From NCBI RefSeq assembly GCF_007856155.1, contig NZ_CP042266.1, positions 4,774,001-4,838,000 of the forward strand: 64,000 bases of DNA, read 5' to 3'. Positions 1-8,613 of the stretch are shown here, piece by piece. Below the pieces are notes generated by a model, which did not search any database, had not been told where the DNA came from, and was given only the letters and a program-made list of their open reading frames with translations. Within the stretch, counting starts at the first letter, position 1. Each line of letters opens with the position of its first letter. A program made the position numbers and the translations under genes. The stretch is from Streptomyces qinzhouensis (GTDB taxonomy: Bacteria > Actinomycetota > Actinomycetes > Streptomycetales > Streptomycetaceae).

Positions 1-680
1 TGCTCTACACCCACGCGGGCCCCGAGGTCGCCGTCGCCTCCACCAAGGCGTTCCTGACCCAGCTCGTCGCCTGCTATCTGGTGGCGCTGTATCTGGGGCA
101 GGCGCGCGGGACCACCTGGGGCGACGAGATCCGTGCGGTCATCCGCGATCTCGCCGGGATCCCGGACGCCCTCGAACGCCTGCTGGCCACCATGGAACCG
201 GTCCGTGCGCTGGCCCGCTCGCTGGCGGGCCAGGACACCGTCCTCTTCCTGGGGCGGCACGTCGGCTATCCGGTGGCGCTGGAGGGCGCGCTGAAGCTGA
301 AGGAACTGGCCTATATGCACGCCGAGGGCTTCGCGGCCGGTGAGCTGAAGCACGGACCGATCGCGCTGGTGGAGCGGGATCTGCCGGTGGTCGTGGTGGT
401 GCCCTCGCCCCGGGGGAGGTCCGTCCTCCATGGCAAGATCGTCTCGAATATCCAGGAGATCCGGGCGCGGGGGGCGCGGACCGTGGTGATCGCCGAGGAG
501 GGTGACGAGGCGGTGGTTCCGTACGCCGACCATCTCGTCCGGATCCCGGCCGTCCCGACCCTGCTCCAGCCGCTGGTGGCTACTGTTCCGCTCCAGGTGT
601 TCGCCTGCGAGCTGGCCACGGCCCGGGGCAACGAGGTCGACCAGCCGCGCAATCTGGCCAAGTCCGTGACCGTGGAGTAG
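1..680 (+). CDS. glmS: Glucosamine-fructose-6-phosphate aminotransferase, C-terminal part (5' end outside window)
   Basis: GlmS makes glucosamine-6-phosphate from fructose-6-phosphate and glutamine, the entry step to UDP-GlcNAc and peptidoglycan. The frame is open from base 3 and reads through the second SIS domain: the stretch [14 protein letters not shown] at the start is the family signature, followed by [22 protein letters not shown] and [16 protein letters not shown]. The C-terminus is the conserved [13 protein letters not shown], so the 3' end is intact. Only about 226 residues are present; the glutaminase domain lies upstream of the window. The stop is 28 bp before acpS on the same strand, so the two probably share a transcript. 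Confidence 0.97.
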   Translation, partial: LYTHAGPEVAVASTKAFLTQLVACYLVALYLGQARGTTWGDEIRAVIRDLAGIPDALERLLATMEPVRALARSLAGQDTVLFLGRHVGYPVALEGALKLKELAYMHAEGFAAGELKHGPIALVERDLPVVVVVPSPRGRSVLHGKIVSNIQEIRARGARTVVIAEEGDEAVVPYADHLVRIPAVPTLLQPLVATVPLQVFACELATARGNEVDQPRNLAKSVTVE

Positions 681-708
681 TGGAGCAGGTGGAACAGAGG
701 GTGATCGG

Positions 709-1077
709 ATGATCATCGGGGTGGGGATCGACGTCGCCGAGATCGACCGTTTCTCGGCGTCGCTCCGGCGGACGCCGGGAATGGCCCGGCGGCTTTTCCT
801 GGAGCGGGAACTGCTGCTGCCCAGCGGTGAGCAGCGGGGGTACGCGTCCCTCGCGGCCCGGTTCGCCGCGAAGGAGGCCGTGGCGAAGGCGCTCGGCGCG
901 CCGCCGGGGCTGCTGTGGACGGACGCGGAGATCTGTGTGGAGGAGTCGGGCCGCCCCCGTCTCGAGGTCTACGGCACGGTGGCGGCGCGGGCCGAGGCGC
1001 TGGGGGTGCGGTCGTGGCATATCTCGCTGAGCCATGACGCGGGGGTCGCTTCGGCGGTGGCGATCGCCGAAGGGTAG
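709..1077 (+). CDS. acpS: Holo-[acyl-carrier-protein] synthase
   Basis: AcpS transfers 4'-phosphopantetheine from CoA to a conserved Ser of acyl carrier protein. The 122-aa length is normal for the AcpS type. Visible motifs are [14 protein letters not shown] at the N-terminus (metal-binding Asp) and [13 protein letters not shown] (Mg2+/CoA-binding Glu and Lys), followed by [17 protein letters not shown] at the C-terminus. The ATG at 709 follows glmS closely. Coupling of acpS to glmS and to the downstream nnr/alr block is typical of Streptomyces. A strong hairpin follows the stop. Confidence 0.95.
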   Translation: MIIGVGIDVAEIDRFSASLRRTPGMARRLFLERELLLPSGEQRGYASLAARFAAKEAVAKALGAPPGLLWTDAEICVEESGRPRLEVYGTVAARAEALGVRSWHISLSHDAGVASAVAIAEG

Positions 1078-1090
1078 GGGACAGCGGTAC

Positions 1091-1139
1091 GCGCCGGGGC
1101 GGCGCGCCTCCGTGAGGGGGAGGGGCGCCGCCCCGGCGC
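1091..1139. terminator. Strong hairpin between convergent acpS and the anchored-protein gene
   Basis: Arms 1091-1105 and 1125-1139 are perfect 15-nt complements, and the inner bases can extend the stem. No clear U tract is seen, as is common in Streptomyces. It lies between two convergent genes and could act in both directions. Just beyond it, 1141-1181 is a short degenerate GGATCGGGGCG-type repeat running up to the stop of the minus-strand gene. Confidence 0.65.
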
Positions 1140-1179
1140 GGGATCGGGGCGGGATCGGGGCGCGGGATCGGGGCGGGGA

Positions 1180-3348
1180 TCAGCGGGCCCGGCGCTGTCG
1201 CCGGAAGGCGTACAGCGTCGTCGCCGCGCCCGCGGCGGCGAGCGCGGTGGCCGCCGTGGTCAGGCCGAGGGCGCTGGTACCGGTGGAGGCGAGGGAACCG
1301 CCACCGCTGCCACCGCCGCTGCCGCCGTTGCCTCCGGTGGAAGATCCGCCGATGGTCCCGCCGCCGCCGGTGCCGCCCGTCGTACCGCCCGTACTTCCGG
1401 CCGCCGTACCGCTCGTGCCCGTACCGCCGACCGACTGGGGTGCCGGGCCGCCGCCCGCCGTGGCACCCGATGACGAACCGGACGACGAACCGGACGACGA
1501 ACCGCCCGCCGTGCCCGGCGGCGGCGGTTTCGGCGGGTCGGTCACCTTGAGCGCGGCCGGGGCCGAGCGCAGCGAGCCGACGGAGTTGGAGAAGACCGCG
1601 CGGTAGCGGTTGCCGTGGTGCGCCTTGGCCGCCGTGAAGGCGAGCCGGGGGCCCGACGCGCCCGCGACCGGCAGCCATGCCGTGCCGTTCGAGCTGACCT
1701 CCCAACCGGTGGTGGGTGCCGGGCTGCCGGTGGCCGAGGCCGTGAACACCGCCTGTTTGCCGACGGCGACCGTGACCGCCTTCGGTGCCGTGGCCGCCGT
1801 CGGGGACATCCGGCGCTGGAGCTGGGTGACCTTGCCCTCCGCGACCGCGAACACGCTCTGTGTCTTCGGGTCGAGGGCCAGCCCGGACGGCCGGTTGCCG
1901 ACGGTCAGTTCCTCCTTGTCGCGCTTCCCCTGCACATCGACCGCGGCGACCACGGGTGCCGTGGTCGATGCCGCGTAGAGGGTGCCCGAACCGCCGTCGT
2001 ACGCGAGTGCCTTCGGGTTGGCGCCCACCTGGAGCGTGCCGGTGACCCGGTTCGCCCGCAGGTCCACCGCGAAGACCGTGCCCGCGGCGAGGTTGGCGAC
2101 ATAGCCCGTACGGCTGACGGGGTCGACGGTCACGCCCATGCTGCCGAGTGCCGTCGTGCCCAGGCTCAGCGGCGTGCCCACGGCCTTGCCCGTCCGGCCG
2201 TCGATCGCGGCCAGCATGTTGTGGAAGGACATGGGCGTGGTGGAGGTGTTGGGGCCGACATAGGTGGCGTAGCCCCGGCGGGCCGCCGAGTCCACGGCGA
2301 GACCGGCGACGGGGAACGGGTGGACGACCGGCTTGCCGGCCTGCCGCCAGCCGGCCGAAGGGTTCCTTCCGGTGGCGAACACCGTCACCGACCGGGCGGG
2401 CTGCACCGCCGCGTACACCCGTCCCCCGCCGGGGTGCGCGGCCAGCAGATGGACATGGCCGGACAGTTTCGCCTTGTTGTCGGCGAGGGCGCCGGTACGG
2501 GTGTCGTAGGTGGCGATCCGGTCCCCGAAGGCCAGATGCAGGGAGCGCGCCGGGGCGTCCAGCGCCATGGCCGAGACCGAATCCGGCAGTTCGACAGGGG
2601 AGCCGACGGTACGGCCCGTGGCCGTCTCGTACGTCGTCAACTGGCGCCGGCTGCCGCTGTCGCTCGCCACATAGAGCCGCCCCGCCGCGGGATCGGCGGC
2701 CGCGTGCTGTGCGCCGCCCACGGCCGGGGTGAGGGTGCGCACGGTCTGGTGGCGCACCGTTCCGGCGGGCACCTCGGGCGTCGGCTCGCCGCCGTTGCCC
2801 GAGGAGAAGGTGACGGGAACGATCACGTCCTGTTCACGGTCGGAGATATGGGTGTGATCGGCCCGGGTGACCACGGCGCACTGGACCTGGGAGCAGTCCG
2901 CGCCGCTGTCCTTGGCCTTGACGGTCAGTTCCAGGGTGAAGCTGCCCTTGCCGTCGGCGCCGACGGTGAACTTCTTCACCAGGCCCTGGCCGTAGGCGGG
3001 CGGGTTGTTGGAGATCCAGTGGGTGGATCCGGAGCCACCGGTGAAGTCGCTGCCGCCGAGGCAGGGGCTGGGCTGCTCGCCGGGGGCGCCGGGCACCCGG
3101 CAGACGGCGAGATAGATGCCCTTGGTGACGTCGTATCCGGTGCCGGTGACGGTGACCTTCAGGCCGGCCGGGTTGATGTTCTTCGTCTCGGAGACGGTCA
3201 GTCTCTGTCCGGTGGGGCCGGTGGCCTCGCCGGGTACGGCCGCCGCGCGGGCCGTTCCCGGCGCCGCCGCGGCCAGGGCCGCGGCGGCGAGCAGGAGCGG
3301 TACGGCGGCGGCCACGGACCGCCTGACGCTCGGTGTGCTGGTGGGCAT
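1180..3348 (-). CDS. Secreted beta-propeller/Ig-like protein with LAxTG sortase anchor
   Basis: 722 aa. An N-terminal signal peptide (RRS plus a long Ala/Leu core, ending about residue 36) is followed by an Ig-like domain of about 130 residues closely related to the whole mature protein encoded just upstream (shared GTGYD..KGIYLAVC, PCLGG and CAVVTRADH motifs). A central region of YVTN/NHL-like beta-propeller repeats follows (about residues 200-510, e.g. GRLYVASDSG, GRVYAAV, GTLYAAST), then a second Ig-like segment. The C-terminus has a Ser/Gly/Thr-rich linker, LASTG, a hydrophobic helix and RRQRRAR, a class E sortase sorting signal. It starts 3 nt after the stop of the 190-aa gene, so translation is probably coupled, and the iron box controls both. 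Exact ligand unknown; iron or heme acquisition at the cell surface is an inference. Confidence 0.85.
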   Translation of the reverse strand: MPTSTPSVRRSVAAAVPLLLAAAALAAAAPGTARAAAVPGEATGPTGQRLTVSETKNINPAGLKVTVTGTGYDVTKGIYLAVCRVPGAPGEQPSPCLGGSDFTGGSGSTHWISNNPPAYGQGLVKKFTVGADGKGSFTLELTVKAKDSGADCSQVQCAVVTRADHTHISDREQDVIVPVTFSSGNGGEPTPEVPAGTVRHQTVRTLTPAVGGAQHAAADPAAGRLYVASDSGSRRQLTTYETATGRTVGSPVELPDSVSAMALDAPARSLHLAFGDRIATYDTRTGALADNKAKLSGHVHLLAAHPGGGRVYAAVQPARSVTVFATGRNPSAGWRQAGKPVVHPFPVAGLAVDSAARRGYATYVGPNTSTTPMSFHNMLAAIDGRTGKAVGTPLSLGTTALGSMGVTVDPVSRTGYVANLAAGTVFAVDLRANRVTGTLQVGANPKALAYDGGSGTLYAASTTAPVVAAVDVQGKRDKEELTVGNRPSGLALDPKTQSVFAVAEGKVTQLQRRMSPTAATAPKAVTVAVGKQAVFTASATGSPAPTTGWEVSSNGTAWLPVAGASGPRLAFTAAKAHHGNRYRAVFSNSVGSLRSAPAALKVTDPPKPPPPGTAGGSSSGSSSGSSSGATAGGGPAPQSVGGTGTSGTAAGSTGGTTGGTGGGGTIGGSSTGGNGGSGGGSGGGSLASTGTSALGLTTAATALAAAGAATTLYAFRRQRRAR

Positions 3349-3351
3349 CGT

Positions 3352-3924
3352 TTAGGAGAACGTCACCGGGACGTAGATGTCGTACTTGCGGTCGTTGCTG
3401 TCGAAGTGGTCGGCGCGGGTGACGATCGCGCAGGTCACGCCGGACTGACCGCAGGTCACGGTGGCTGAGATCTGGGCCTTGACGTGGATGTTGACCGAGA
3501 AGCCGCCGCGGCCGTTGGTGACGGTGTACGGGGAGGAGTTGTTCGGCGACATCCACCACCAGTCGTTGTTCACCCAGTGCGAGGCGCCCGTGGTGCCGGC
3601 CTGGTCCTGGCCGCCGAGACACGGCGTCGGCTTGGCGTTCCAGGTGGACTGGTCGTTGACGTTCACCCCCGCGGGGACGGCACACAGGCCCACGTACACG
3701 CCCTGCGAGGTGTTGTAGCCGCTGCCGGTGACGGTGACGTTCTGTCCGGCCGCGGCGGCGGTGCTCGGGGCGGTGAGGGAGAGGTTGTACTGGACGCTGT
3801 TGTCCGTGACGGTTCTCGCCACGGTCGCCGCGGACGCGGAGGAGGCGAGGCCCAGGGTGAGCGCGGTGGCGCCGAGCAGGGCGACGGCGGCGCGGACGGC
3901 GGTGCGGGGGGCGGCAGCGGGCAT
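3352..3924 (-). CDS. Small secreted Ig/neocarzinostatin-like domain protein, iron-box controlled
   Basis: 190 aa from ATG at 3924, chosen because it gives a clean signal peptide (MPAAAPRTAVRAAVALLG.. to ASA) and has AAAGG upstream; a longer reading would start inside the iron box. The mature part is one all-beta domain with NVTVTGSGYNTSQGVYVGLC, PCLGGQDQ and VTCAIVTRADH, the same domain that opens the downstream anchored protein. Two Cys pairs suggest disulphides as in neocarzinostatin-type folds. No anchor or membrane segment is present, so it is probably released. First gene of a two-gene operon. I cannot name the ligand; iron control suggests a role in iron or heme scavenging (inference). 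Confidence 0.8.
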   Translation of the reverse strand: MPAAAPRTAVRAAVALLGATALTLGLASSASAATVARTVTDNSVQYNLSLTAPSTAAAAGQNVTVTGSGYNTSQGVYVGLCAVPAGVNVNDQSTWNAKPTPCLGGQDQAGTTGASHWVNNDWWWMSPNNSSPYTVTNGRGGFSVNIHVKAQISATVTCGQSGVTCAIVTRADHFDSNDRKYDIYVPVTFS

Positions 3925-3983
3925 GGGTGGGGACACCTTTCGTGGAATGGGGCGAGAAGCGGCTGCGAAGGAACAGCAGCTAC

Positions 3984-4002
3984 TTAGGTAAGGCAAACCT
4001 AA
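3984..4002 (-). promoter_or_regulatory. Iron box (DtxR/DmdR/IdeR-type operator)
   Basis: TTAGGTAAGGCAAACCTAA matches the 19-bp actinobacterial iron-box consensus (TTAGGTTAGGCTAACCTAA) at 17 of 19 positions and keeps both outer TTAGG/CCTAA halves at the correct spacing. It lies 60-78 bp upstream of the ATG at 3924, a suitable place for Fe2+-dependent repression of the two-gene operon. The site also lies between this operon and nnr but is about 300 bp from the nnr start. Confidence 0.9.
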
Positions 4003-4304
4003 GTTGAGCTTGAGGTGGCGTCAACCCTGTGACGTGCGGGGGAGGGTGGGGCAAGTGGGCGGAGGCGGAGCGCATTTGGCTCCGCGCGGCCGATGGGCCG
4101 GTGCCCCGAGGTGGGTCCGGTTCGGGTGCCGGTTCGGACGGGTCCGGTTCGGTCGCCCGGTTCGGATGCCTGGTTCGGTCACCGGGTTCGGGCGCCGGTT
4201 CGGGTTCGGGTGCCCTCCGGCCGGGGCGCGCCGCCCGTGATGCGCCGGGCCTTCGGGCACCCGGCCTCCGGGCGGCCCGGCCGCCCGTACGGCAGACTCG
4301 GAGC

Positions 4305-5783
4305 ATGCGTACCGCCCACACCGTGGACACCGTCCGCCGCGCCGAGGCCGAGCTGATGGCCCGGCTGCCCGAAGGCACGCTGATGCAGCGCGCCGCCGCC
4401 GGACTCACCGCCGCCTGCGCCGAACTCCTGCGAAGCGGCAGCGGCAGCGGCGGCGGCCGGGTGTACGGATCACGGGTCGTCGTCCTCGCGGGCAGCGGCG
4501 ACAACGGCGGCGACGCCCTCTACGCGGGCGCCCGCCTGGCCCGCCGGGGCGCGGGCGTCACCGCCGTACTCCTCGCCGCCGACCGGGCGCACCCGGGCGG
4601 GCTCGCCGCGCTGCGGGCCGCGGGCGGCCGGGTGGCGGACGACCCCTTCGACGCGCTCGACACCGCCGATCTGGTCCTCGACGGCATCACCGGCATCGGC
4701 GGCCACGGCGGACTGCGGCCCGACGCCGTACCGATCGCCCGTGCCGCCCGCGGCTCCCGCGCGGTCGTCGTCGCCGTCGACCTGCCCAGCGGTATCGAGG
4801 CCGACAGCGGCGAGGTGCCCGGCGAGGCGCTCCGCGCGGATCTCACGGTCGTCTTCGGTACGGAGAAACCGGGCCTGCTGGCCGGACCGGCGCGCGAATA
4901 CGCGGGCACGGTACGGCTCGTGGACATCGGCCTCGGCGGAATCCTGCCGTCCGTGCCCGCGCTGGAGGCGCTCCAGCACCTGGATGTGGCGCAACTGCTG
5001 CCCGAACCCGGCGCGGCCAGCGACAAGTACCGCCGCGGGGTGGTGGGGATCGTCGCGGGCTCGGCCCGCTACCCCGGCGCGGCCGTCCTCGCCGTCGCGG
5101 GCGCGCTGCGCGGCGGCGCCGGAGCGGTGCGGTACGTGGGCCACGCGACCGACGCCGTCATCGCCCGCTTCCCGGAGGCCCTGGTCCACGCGGGCCCGCC
5201 GGGGAAGGCCGGCCGGGTCCAGTCGTGGATCGTGGGGCCCGGTCTGGGTGACGACCTCGACGCGGTCGCCGAGGTGCTCGCGGCGCCCGTCCCGGTCCTG
5301 GTCGACGCGGACGGACTGCGCCGCCTCGCCGCCGAACCCGCCCTGCTGCGCGACCGTGCCGCCCCGACCCTGCTGACCCCGCACGCGGGCGAGGCCGCCG
5401 CGCTCCTGGACACCACCCGCGAGGAGGTGGAGGCCGCCCAACTCGCCGCCGTCCGTGAACTCGCGACCCGTTACGGCGCCACCACCCTGCTGAAGGGGGC
5501 GACGACCCTGGTCGCCGACCCCGATCCCCGTACCCCGGTCCGGTCCAACACCATGGGCACGCCCTGGCTCGCGACCGCGGGCAGCGGCGACGTCCTCGCC
5601 GGTCTCGCGGGTTCCCTGCTGGCGGGCGGCCTGTCCGCCCGCGACGCGGGCTCCGCCGCCGCGTACCTCCACGGCCTCGCGGCACGCCGTGCGGCGGCCG
5701 ACGGCGTCCCCGTGACGTCGTACGAGGTCGCGGACGCACTGGGCCGCGCCTGGCGGGACGTCCGGGAGACGGGCGGATCGTAG
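4305..5783 (+). CDS. nnr: Bifunctional NAD(P)H-hydrate epimerase / ADP-dependent NAD(P)H-hydrate dehydratase
   Basis: Repairs damaged NADHX/NADPHX. 492 aa. The N-terminal YjeF_N epimerase domain has VVVLAGSGDNGGDALYAG (phosphate-binding loop) and VVVAVDLPSGIEADSG. The C-terminal carbohydrate-kinase-like dehydratase domain begins near residue 238 (SDKYRRGVVGIVAGS) and contains WIVGPGLGDD, LLTPHAGEAAALL, LLKGATTLV and the ATP-site GSGDVLAGLAGSLL near residue 425. The ATG at 4305 matches the family start MRTAHTVDTVRRAE; the upstream frame (4029 on) is repetitive GGTTCGG sequence and not convincing as protein. alr follows on the same strand after about 200 bp. Confidence 0.93.
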   Translation: MRTAHTVDTVRRAEAELMARLPEGTLMQRAAAGLTAACAELLRSGSGSGGGRVYGSRVVVLAGSGDNGGDALYAGARLARRGAGVTAVLLAADRAHPGGLAALRAAGGRVADDPFDALDTADLVLDGITGIGGHGGLRPDAVPIARAARGSRAVVVAVDLPSGIEADSGEVPGEALRADLTVVFGTEKPGLLAGPAREYAGTVRLVDIGLGGILPSVPALEALQHLDVAQLLPEPGAASDKYRRGVVGIVAGSARYPGAAVLAVAGALRGGAGAVRYVGHATDAVIARFPEALVHAGPPGKAGRVQSWIVGPGLGDDLDAVAEVLAAPVPVLVDADGLRRLAAEPALLRDRAAPTLLTPHAGEAAALLDTTREEVEAAQLAAVRELATRYGATTLLKGATTLVADPDPRTPVRSNTMGTPWLATAGSGDVLAGLAGSLLAGGLSARDAGSAAAYLHGLAARRAAADGVPVTSYEVADALGRAWRDVRETGGS

Positions 5784-5979
5784 CTCCGGGCCCCCGGGCG
5801 AGCGGCACGGACGCGACCAGGCAACACACCAGGCCACGGAGGTGGTGCCTCGCCCCGGTGCCCCGGGGAGCGGCGCCGGCACCGCCGGGCCGGTTCCCGG
5901 TGCGGTGCGTGAGGAAGTGCACAGGTTCCGGCTCTGTGCGCGGGGGCCACCGCGGGGGGCTCTGAGAGACTGGGCCACG

Positions 5980-7167
5980 ATGAACACCACGCCGACCTCC
6001 ACAGACACCCCGCACGGCCTCTCCTCCCGGGCCCGGGCCGAGATCGACCTCCACGCGCTGCGCGCCAATGTGGCGACTCTGCGTGCCCGGACCGGCGGCG
6101 CCGCGCTGATGGCCGTGGTGAAGTCGGACGGCTACGGGCACGGCGCCCTGCCCTGTGCGAAGGCCGCACTGGAGGCGGGCGCGACCTGGGTCGCCACCGC
6201 CACGCCCGAGGAGGCCCTCGCCCTGCGCGCCCAGGGCGTGGAAGCGCCGCTGATGTGCTGGCTGTGGACGCCCGGCGGGCCCTGGCGCGAGGGCGTCGAG
6301 GCCGGTCTTGACATGTCCGTGAGCGGGATGTGGGCGCTGGCCGAGGTGACCGCCGCCGCCCGGGAGGCCGGCCGGCCCGCCCGGATCCAGCTCAAGGCCG
6401 ATACGGGCCTGGGCCGTAACGGCTGCCAGCCCGCGGACTGGACCGAACTGGTCGCCGCCGCCCGGGCCGCCGAGGCCGAGGGAACCGTCCGGATCACCGG
6501 CGTCTGGTCCCACTTCGCCCGCGCCGACGAGCCCGGCCACCCCTCCGTACAGCGGCAGCTCGACACCTTCGGGGACATGCTGGCCCACGCGGAGCGCGAG
6601 GGCGTCGACCCCGAGGTCCGCCATATCGCCAACTCCCCGGCCACCCTCACCCTCCCCGCGTCCCACTACGACCTGGTCCGCACCGGCATCGCCATGTACG
6701 GCATCTCGCCGTCTCCCGAGGTCGGCACCCACCAGGAGCTGGGCCTGCGGCCCGTCATGACCCTCTCCGCGAACGTCGCCCTGGTGAAGGGCGTGCCCGC
6801 CGGACACGGCGTCAGCTACGGCCACACCTATGTCACCGCGGAGGAGACCACCCTCGCGCTGATCCCCGTCGGATACGCCGACGGCATCCCGCGCCACGCG
6901 TCCGGCCGCGGCCCCGTCCTCATCGGCGGCGAGCGCCACACGATCGCCGGCCGGGTCGCCATGGACCAGTTCGTGGTCGACCTCGGCAGCCGCAAGATCC
7001 AGGAGGGCGCGGAGGCCGTGCTCTTCGGGCCGGGGGACCACGGCGAGCCGACCGCCGAGGACTGGGCGCGGGCCGCGGACACCATCGCGTACGAGATCGT
7101 CACCCGGATCGGGAAGCGGGTACCCCGCGTCCACCTCGGCGCCACCGACGGGGACGGGCCCGTATAA
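5980..7167 (+). CDS. alr: Alanine racemase
   Basis: PLP enzyme converting L-Ala to D-Ala for peptidoglycan. 395 aa from ATG 5980. AVVKSDGYGHG contains the PLP-binding Lys. GVSYGHTY carries the second catalytic base Tyr. RTGIAMYGISP and PVGYADGIPRHAS are family signatures. An upstream in-frame extension to 5842 exists but lacks family similarity, while ATG 5980 begins a sensible MNTTPTSTDTPHGLSSRARAEIDLHALRAN region. Part of the conserved nnr-alr-hydrolase-tsaE block. Confidence 0.95.
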   Translation: MNTTPTSTDTPHGLSSRARAEIDLHALRANVATLRARTGGAALMAVVKSDGYGHGALPCAKAALEAGATWVATATPEEALALRAQGVEAPLMCWLWTPGGPWREGVEAGLDMSVSGMWALAEVTAAAREAGRPARIQLKADTGLGRNGCQPADWTELVAAARAAEAEGTVRITGVWSHFARADEPGHPSVQRQLDTFGDMLAHAEREGVDPEVRHIANSPATLTLPASHYDLVRTGIAMYGISPSPEVGTHQELGLRPVMTLSANVALVKGVPAGHGVSYGHTYVTAEETTLALIPVGYADGIPRHASGRGPVLIGGERHTIAGRVAMDQFVVDLGSRKIQEGAEAVLFGPGDHGEPTAEDWARAADTIAYEIVTRIGKRVPRVHLGATDGDGPV

Positions 7168-7270
7168 GAACGGGACGGGCCCGCATAAGAACGGCGTCCG
7201 TGAGGAAGAGGAAAGAGCCGAGAGGCCGACGGCCCCGGCGACTTCACACCGTTCACGGCTCCGGCCGGCC

Positions 7271-7343
7271 ACGGATTCGACCAGACGGATACGACCAGCT
7301 ACGGATACGACCAGCTACGAGTACGACCAGCTACGGGTACGAC
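7271..7343. repeat. Intergenic 16-bp tandem repeat upstream of the hydrolase gene
   Basis: Unit ACGGATACGACCAGCT occurs exactly at 7285-7300 and 7301-7316, with one change at 7317-7332 (ACGAGTACGACCAGCT) and partial copies on each side (7271-7284 and 7333-7343). It ends directly at the ribosome-binding region (AGGAG) of the GTG at 7360, so it forms the immediate 5' leader of that gene. Confidence 0.85.
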
Positions 7344-7359
7344 GACGAGGAGCGGAACG

Positions 7360-8613
7360 GTGACCGAGACCAGCACGGGGGACGCCCTCGCCGGAGCGGC
7401 GGCCGCGGTCTCCGCCGCCGCGGACGCCGCGACCGGCACCGGCACGGCTACCTGGCGCCGCGCCGGGGTCGCGGGCATCGCGATAGGCGTGATCGCCGCG
7501 GGCGCGGCGGCGGGCGTCGCCGTCGAACGACTCACCGTCGGCCGGGGCGTACGGAAGAAGGCACGGCTGGCCCTCGACGCGACCGGCCCGTACGGAGCCC
7601 TGCGCGGCACCCCGGGCAAGGCGGTCGCCGACGACGGCACCCTGCTCTACTACGAGGTCGACGACATCGACCCGGGAGCCGCCGCACCCCGCCGCCGCAG
7701 GCTCTTCGGCCGCCGCGCCCCCGCGCCCGTCACCGTCGTCTTCAGCCACGGCTACTGCCTCAACCAGGACTCCTGGCACTTCCAGCGCGCCGCGCTGCGC
7801 GGACTGGTCCGGACCGTCTACTGGGACCAGCGCAGCCACGGCCGCTCCGCGCGCGGCGTCGCCCAGCAGGGCCCGGAGCGGGTACCGGTCTCCATCGACC
7901 GGCTCGGCCGCGATCTGAAGGCCGTACTCGACGCCGCGGCACCGGAGGGGCCCGTGGTGCTGGTGGGGCACTCGATGGGCGGTATGACGGTGATGGCGCT
8001 GGGTGCGCAGTATCCGGAGTACGTCCGCGAGCGCGTCGCGGGCGTGTCCTTCGTCGGCACCTCCAGCGGCCGGCTGGGCGAGGTCGACTACGGGCTCCCG
8101 GTCGCGGGCGTCGCCGCGGTCCGGCGGATCCTGCCCGGGGTGCTGCGGGCGCTCGGCTCCCAGGCGGAGCTGGTGGAGCGCGGCCGCCGGGCCACGGCCG
8201 ACCTCTTCGCCGGGCTGATCAAGCGCTACTCGTTCTCCTCACGGGACGTCGACCCCGCCGTCGCGCGCTTCGCCGAGCGGATGATCGAGTCGACTCCGAT
8301 CGATGTGGTCGCCGAGTTCTATCCGGCCTTCGACGAACACGACAAGGCGGAGCGGCTCGGAGTCTTCGCGGGCCTGCCGGTGCTCGTTCTGGCCGGGGAC
8401 CGGGACCTGGTCACGCCCAGCGCGCACAGCGAGATCATCGCCGACCGGCTCCCGGACGCCGAACTGGTGATCGTTCCGGACGCCGGTCATCTGGTGATGC
8501 TGGAGCATCCGGAGGCGGTCACGGACCGGCTGGCGGAGCTGCTCGCCCGGGCCGGGGCGGTACCGGCAGCGGCTAACGTTGGCCCGCATGGAAGCACCGC
8601 ACAACCCGGCTGA
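7360..8613 (+). CDS. Alpha/beta-fold hydrolase with N-terminal membrane segment
   Basis: 417 aa, GTG start at 7360 with AGGAG upstream. A hydrophobic Gly/Ala segment (VAGIAIGVIAAGAAAGVAV, about residues 40-58) suggests membrane anchoring or a signal. The hydrolase core has VTVVFSHGYCLNQDSW (oxyanion region), YWDQRSHGRS, the nucleophile elbow GHSMGGMTVMAL, VLAGDRDLVTP (acid) and DAGHLVMLEHPEAV (catalytic His), so the Ser-Asp-His triad is complete. Substrate unknown. It overlaps the start of tsaE by 26 nt, so the two are translationally linked. Confidence 0.88.
   Translation: MTETSTGDALAGAAAAVSAAADAATGTGTATWRRAGVAGIAIGVIAAGAAAGVAVERLTVGRGVRKKARLALDATGPYGALRGTPGKAVADDGTLLYYEVDDIDPGAAAPRRRRLFGRRAPAPVTVVFSHGYCLNQDSWHFQRAALRGLVRTVYWDQRSHGRSARGVAQQGPERVPVSIDRLGRDLKAVLDAAAPEGPVVLVGHSMGGMTVMALGAQYPEYVRERVAGVSFVGTSSGRLGEVDYGLPVAGVAAVRRILPGVLRALGSQAELVERGRRATADLFAGLIKRYSFSSRDVDPAVARFAERMIESTPIDVVAEFYPAFDEHDKAERLGVFAGLPVLVLAGDRDLVTPSAHSEIIADRLPDAELVIVPDAGHLVMLEHPEAVTDRLAELLARAGAVPAAANVGPHGSTAQPG

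Noticed and set aside
3925..3996. Upstream start at 3996 for the small iron-regulated protein
   Set aside because: It would begin inside the iron box and bury the signal peptide; ATG 3924 has a ribosome-binding site and a clean signal peptide.
4029..4304. N-terminal extension of nnr to 4029
   Set aside because: The extra part translates a degenerate GGTTCGG repeat with no similarity to the family, and the ATG at 4305 gives the normal length.
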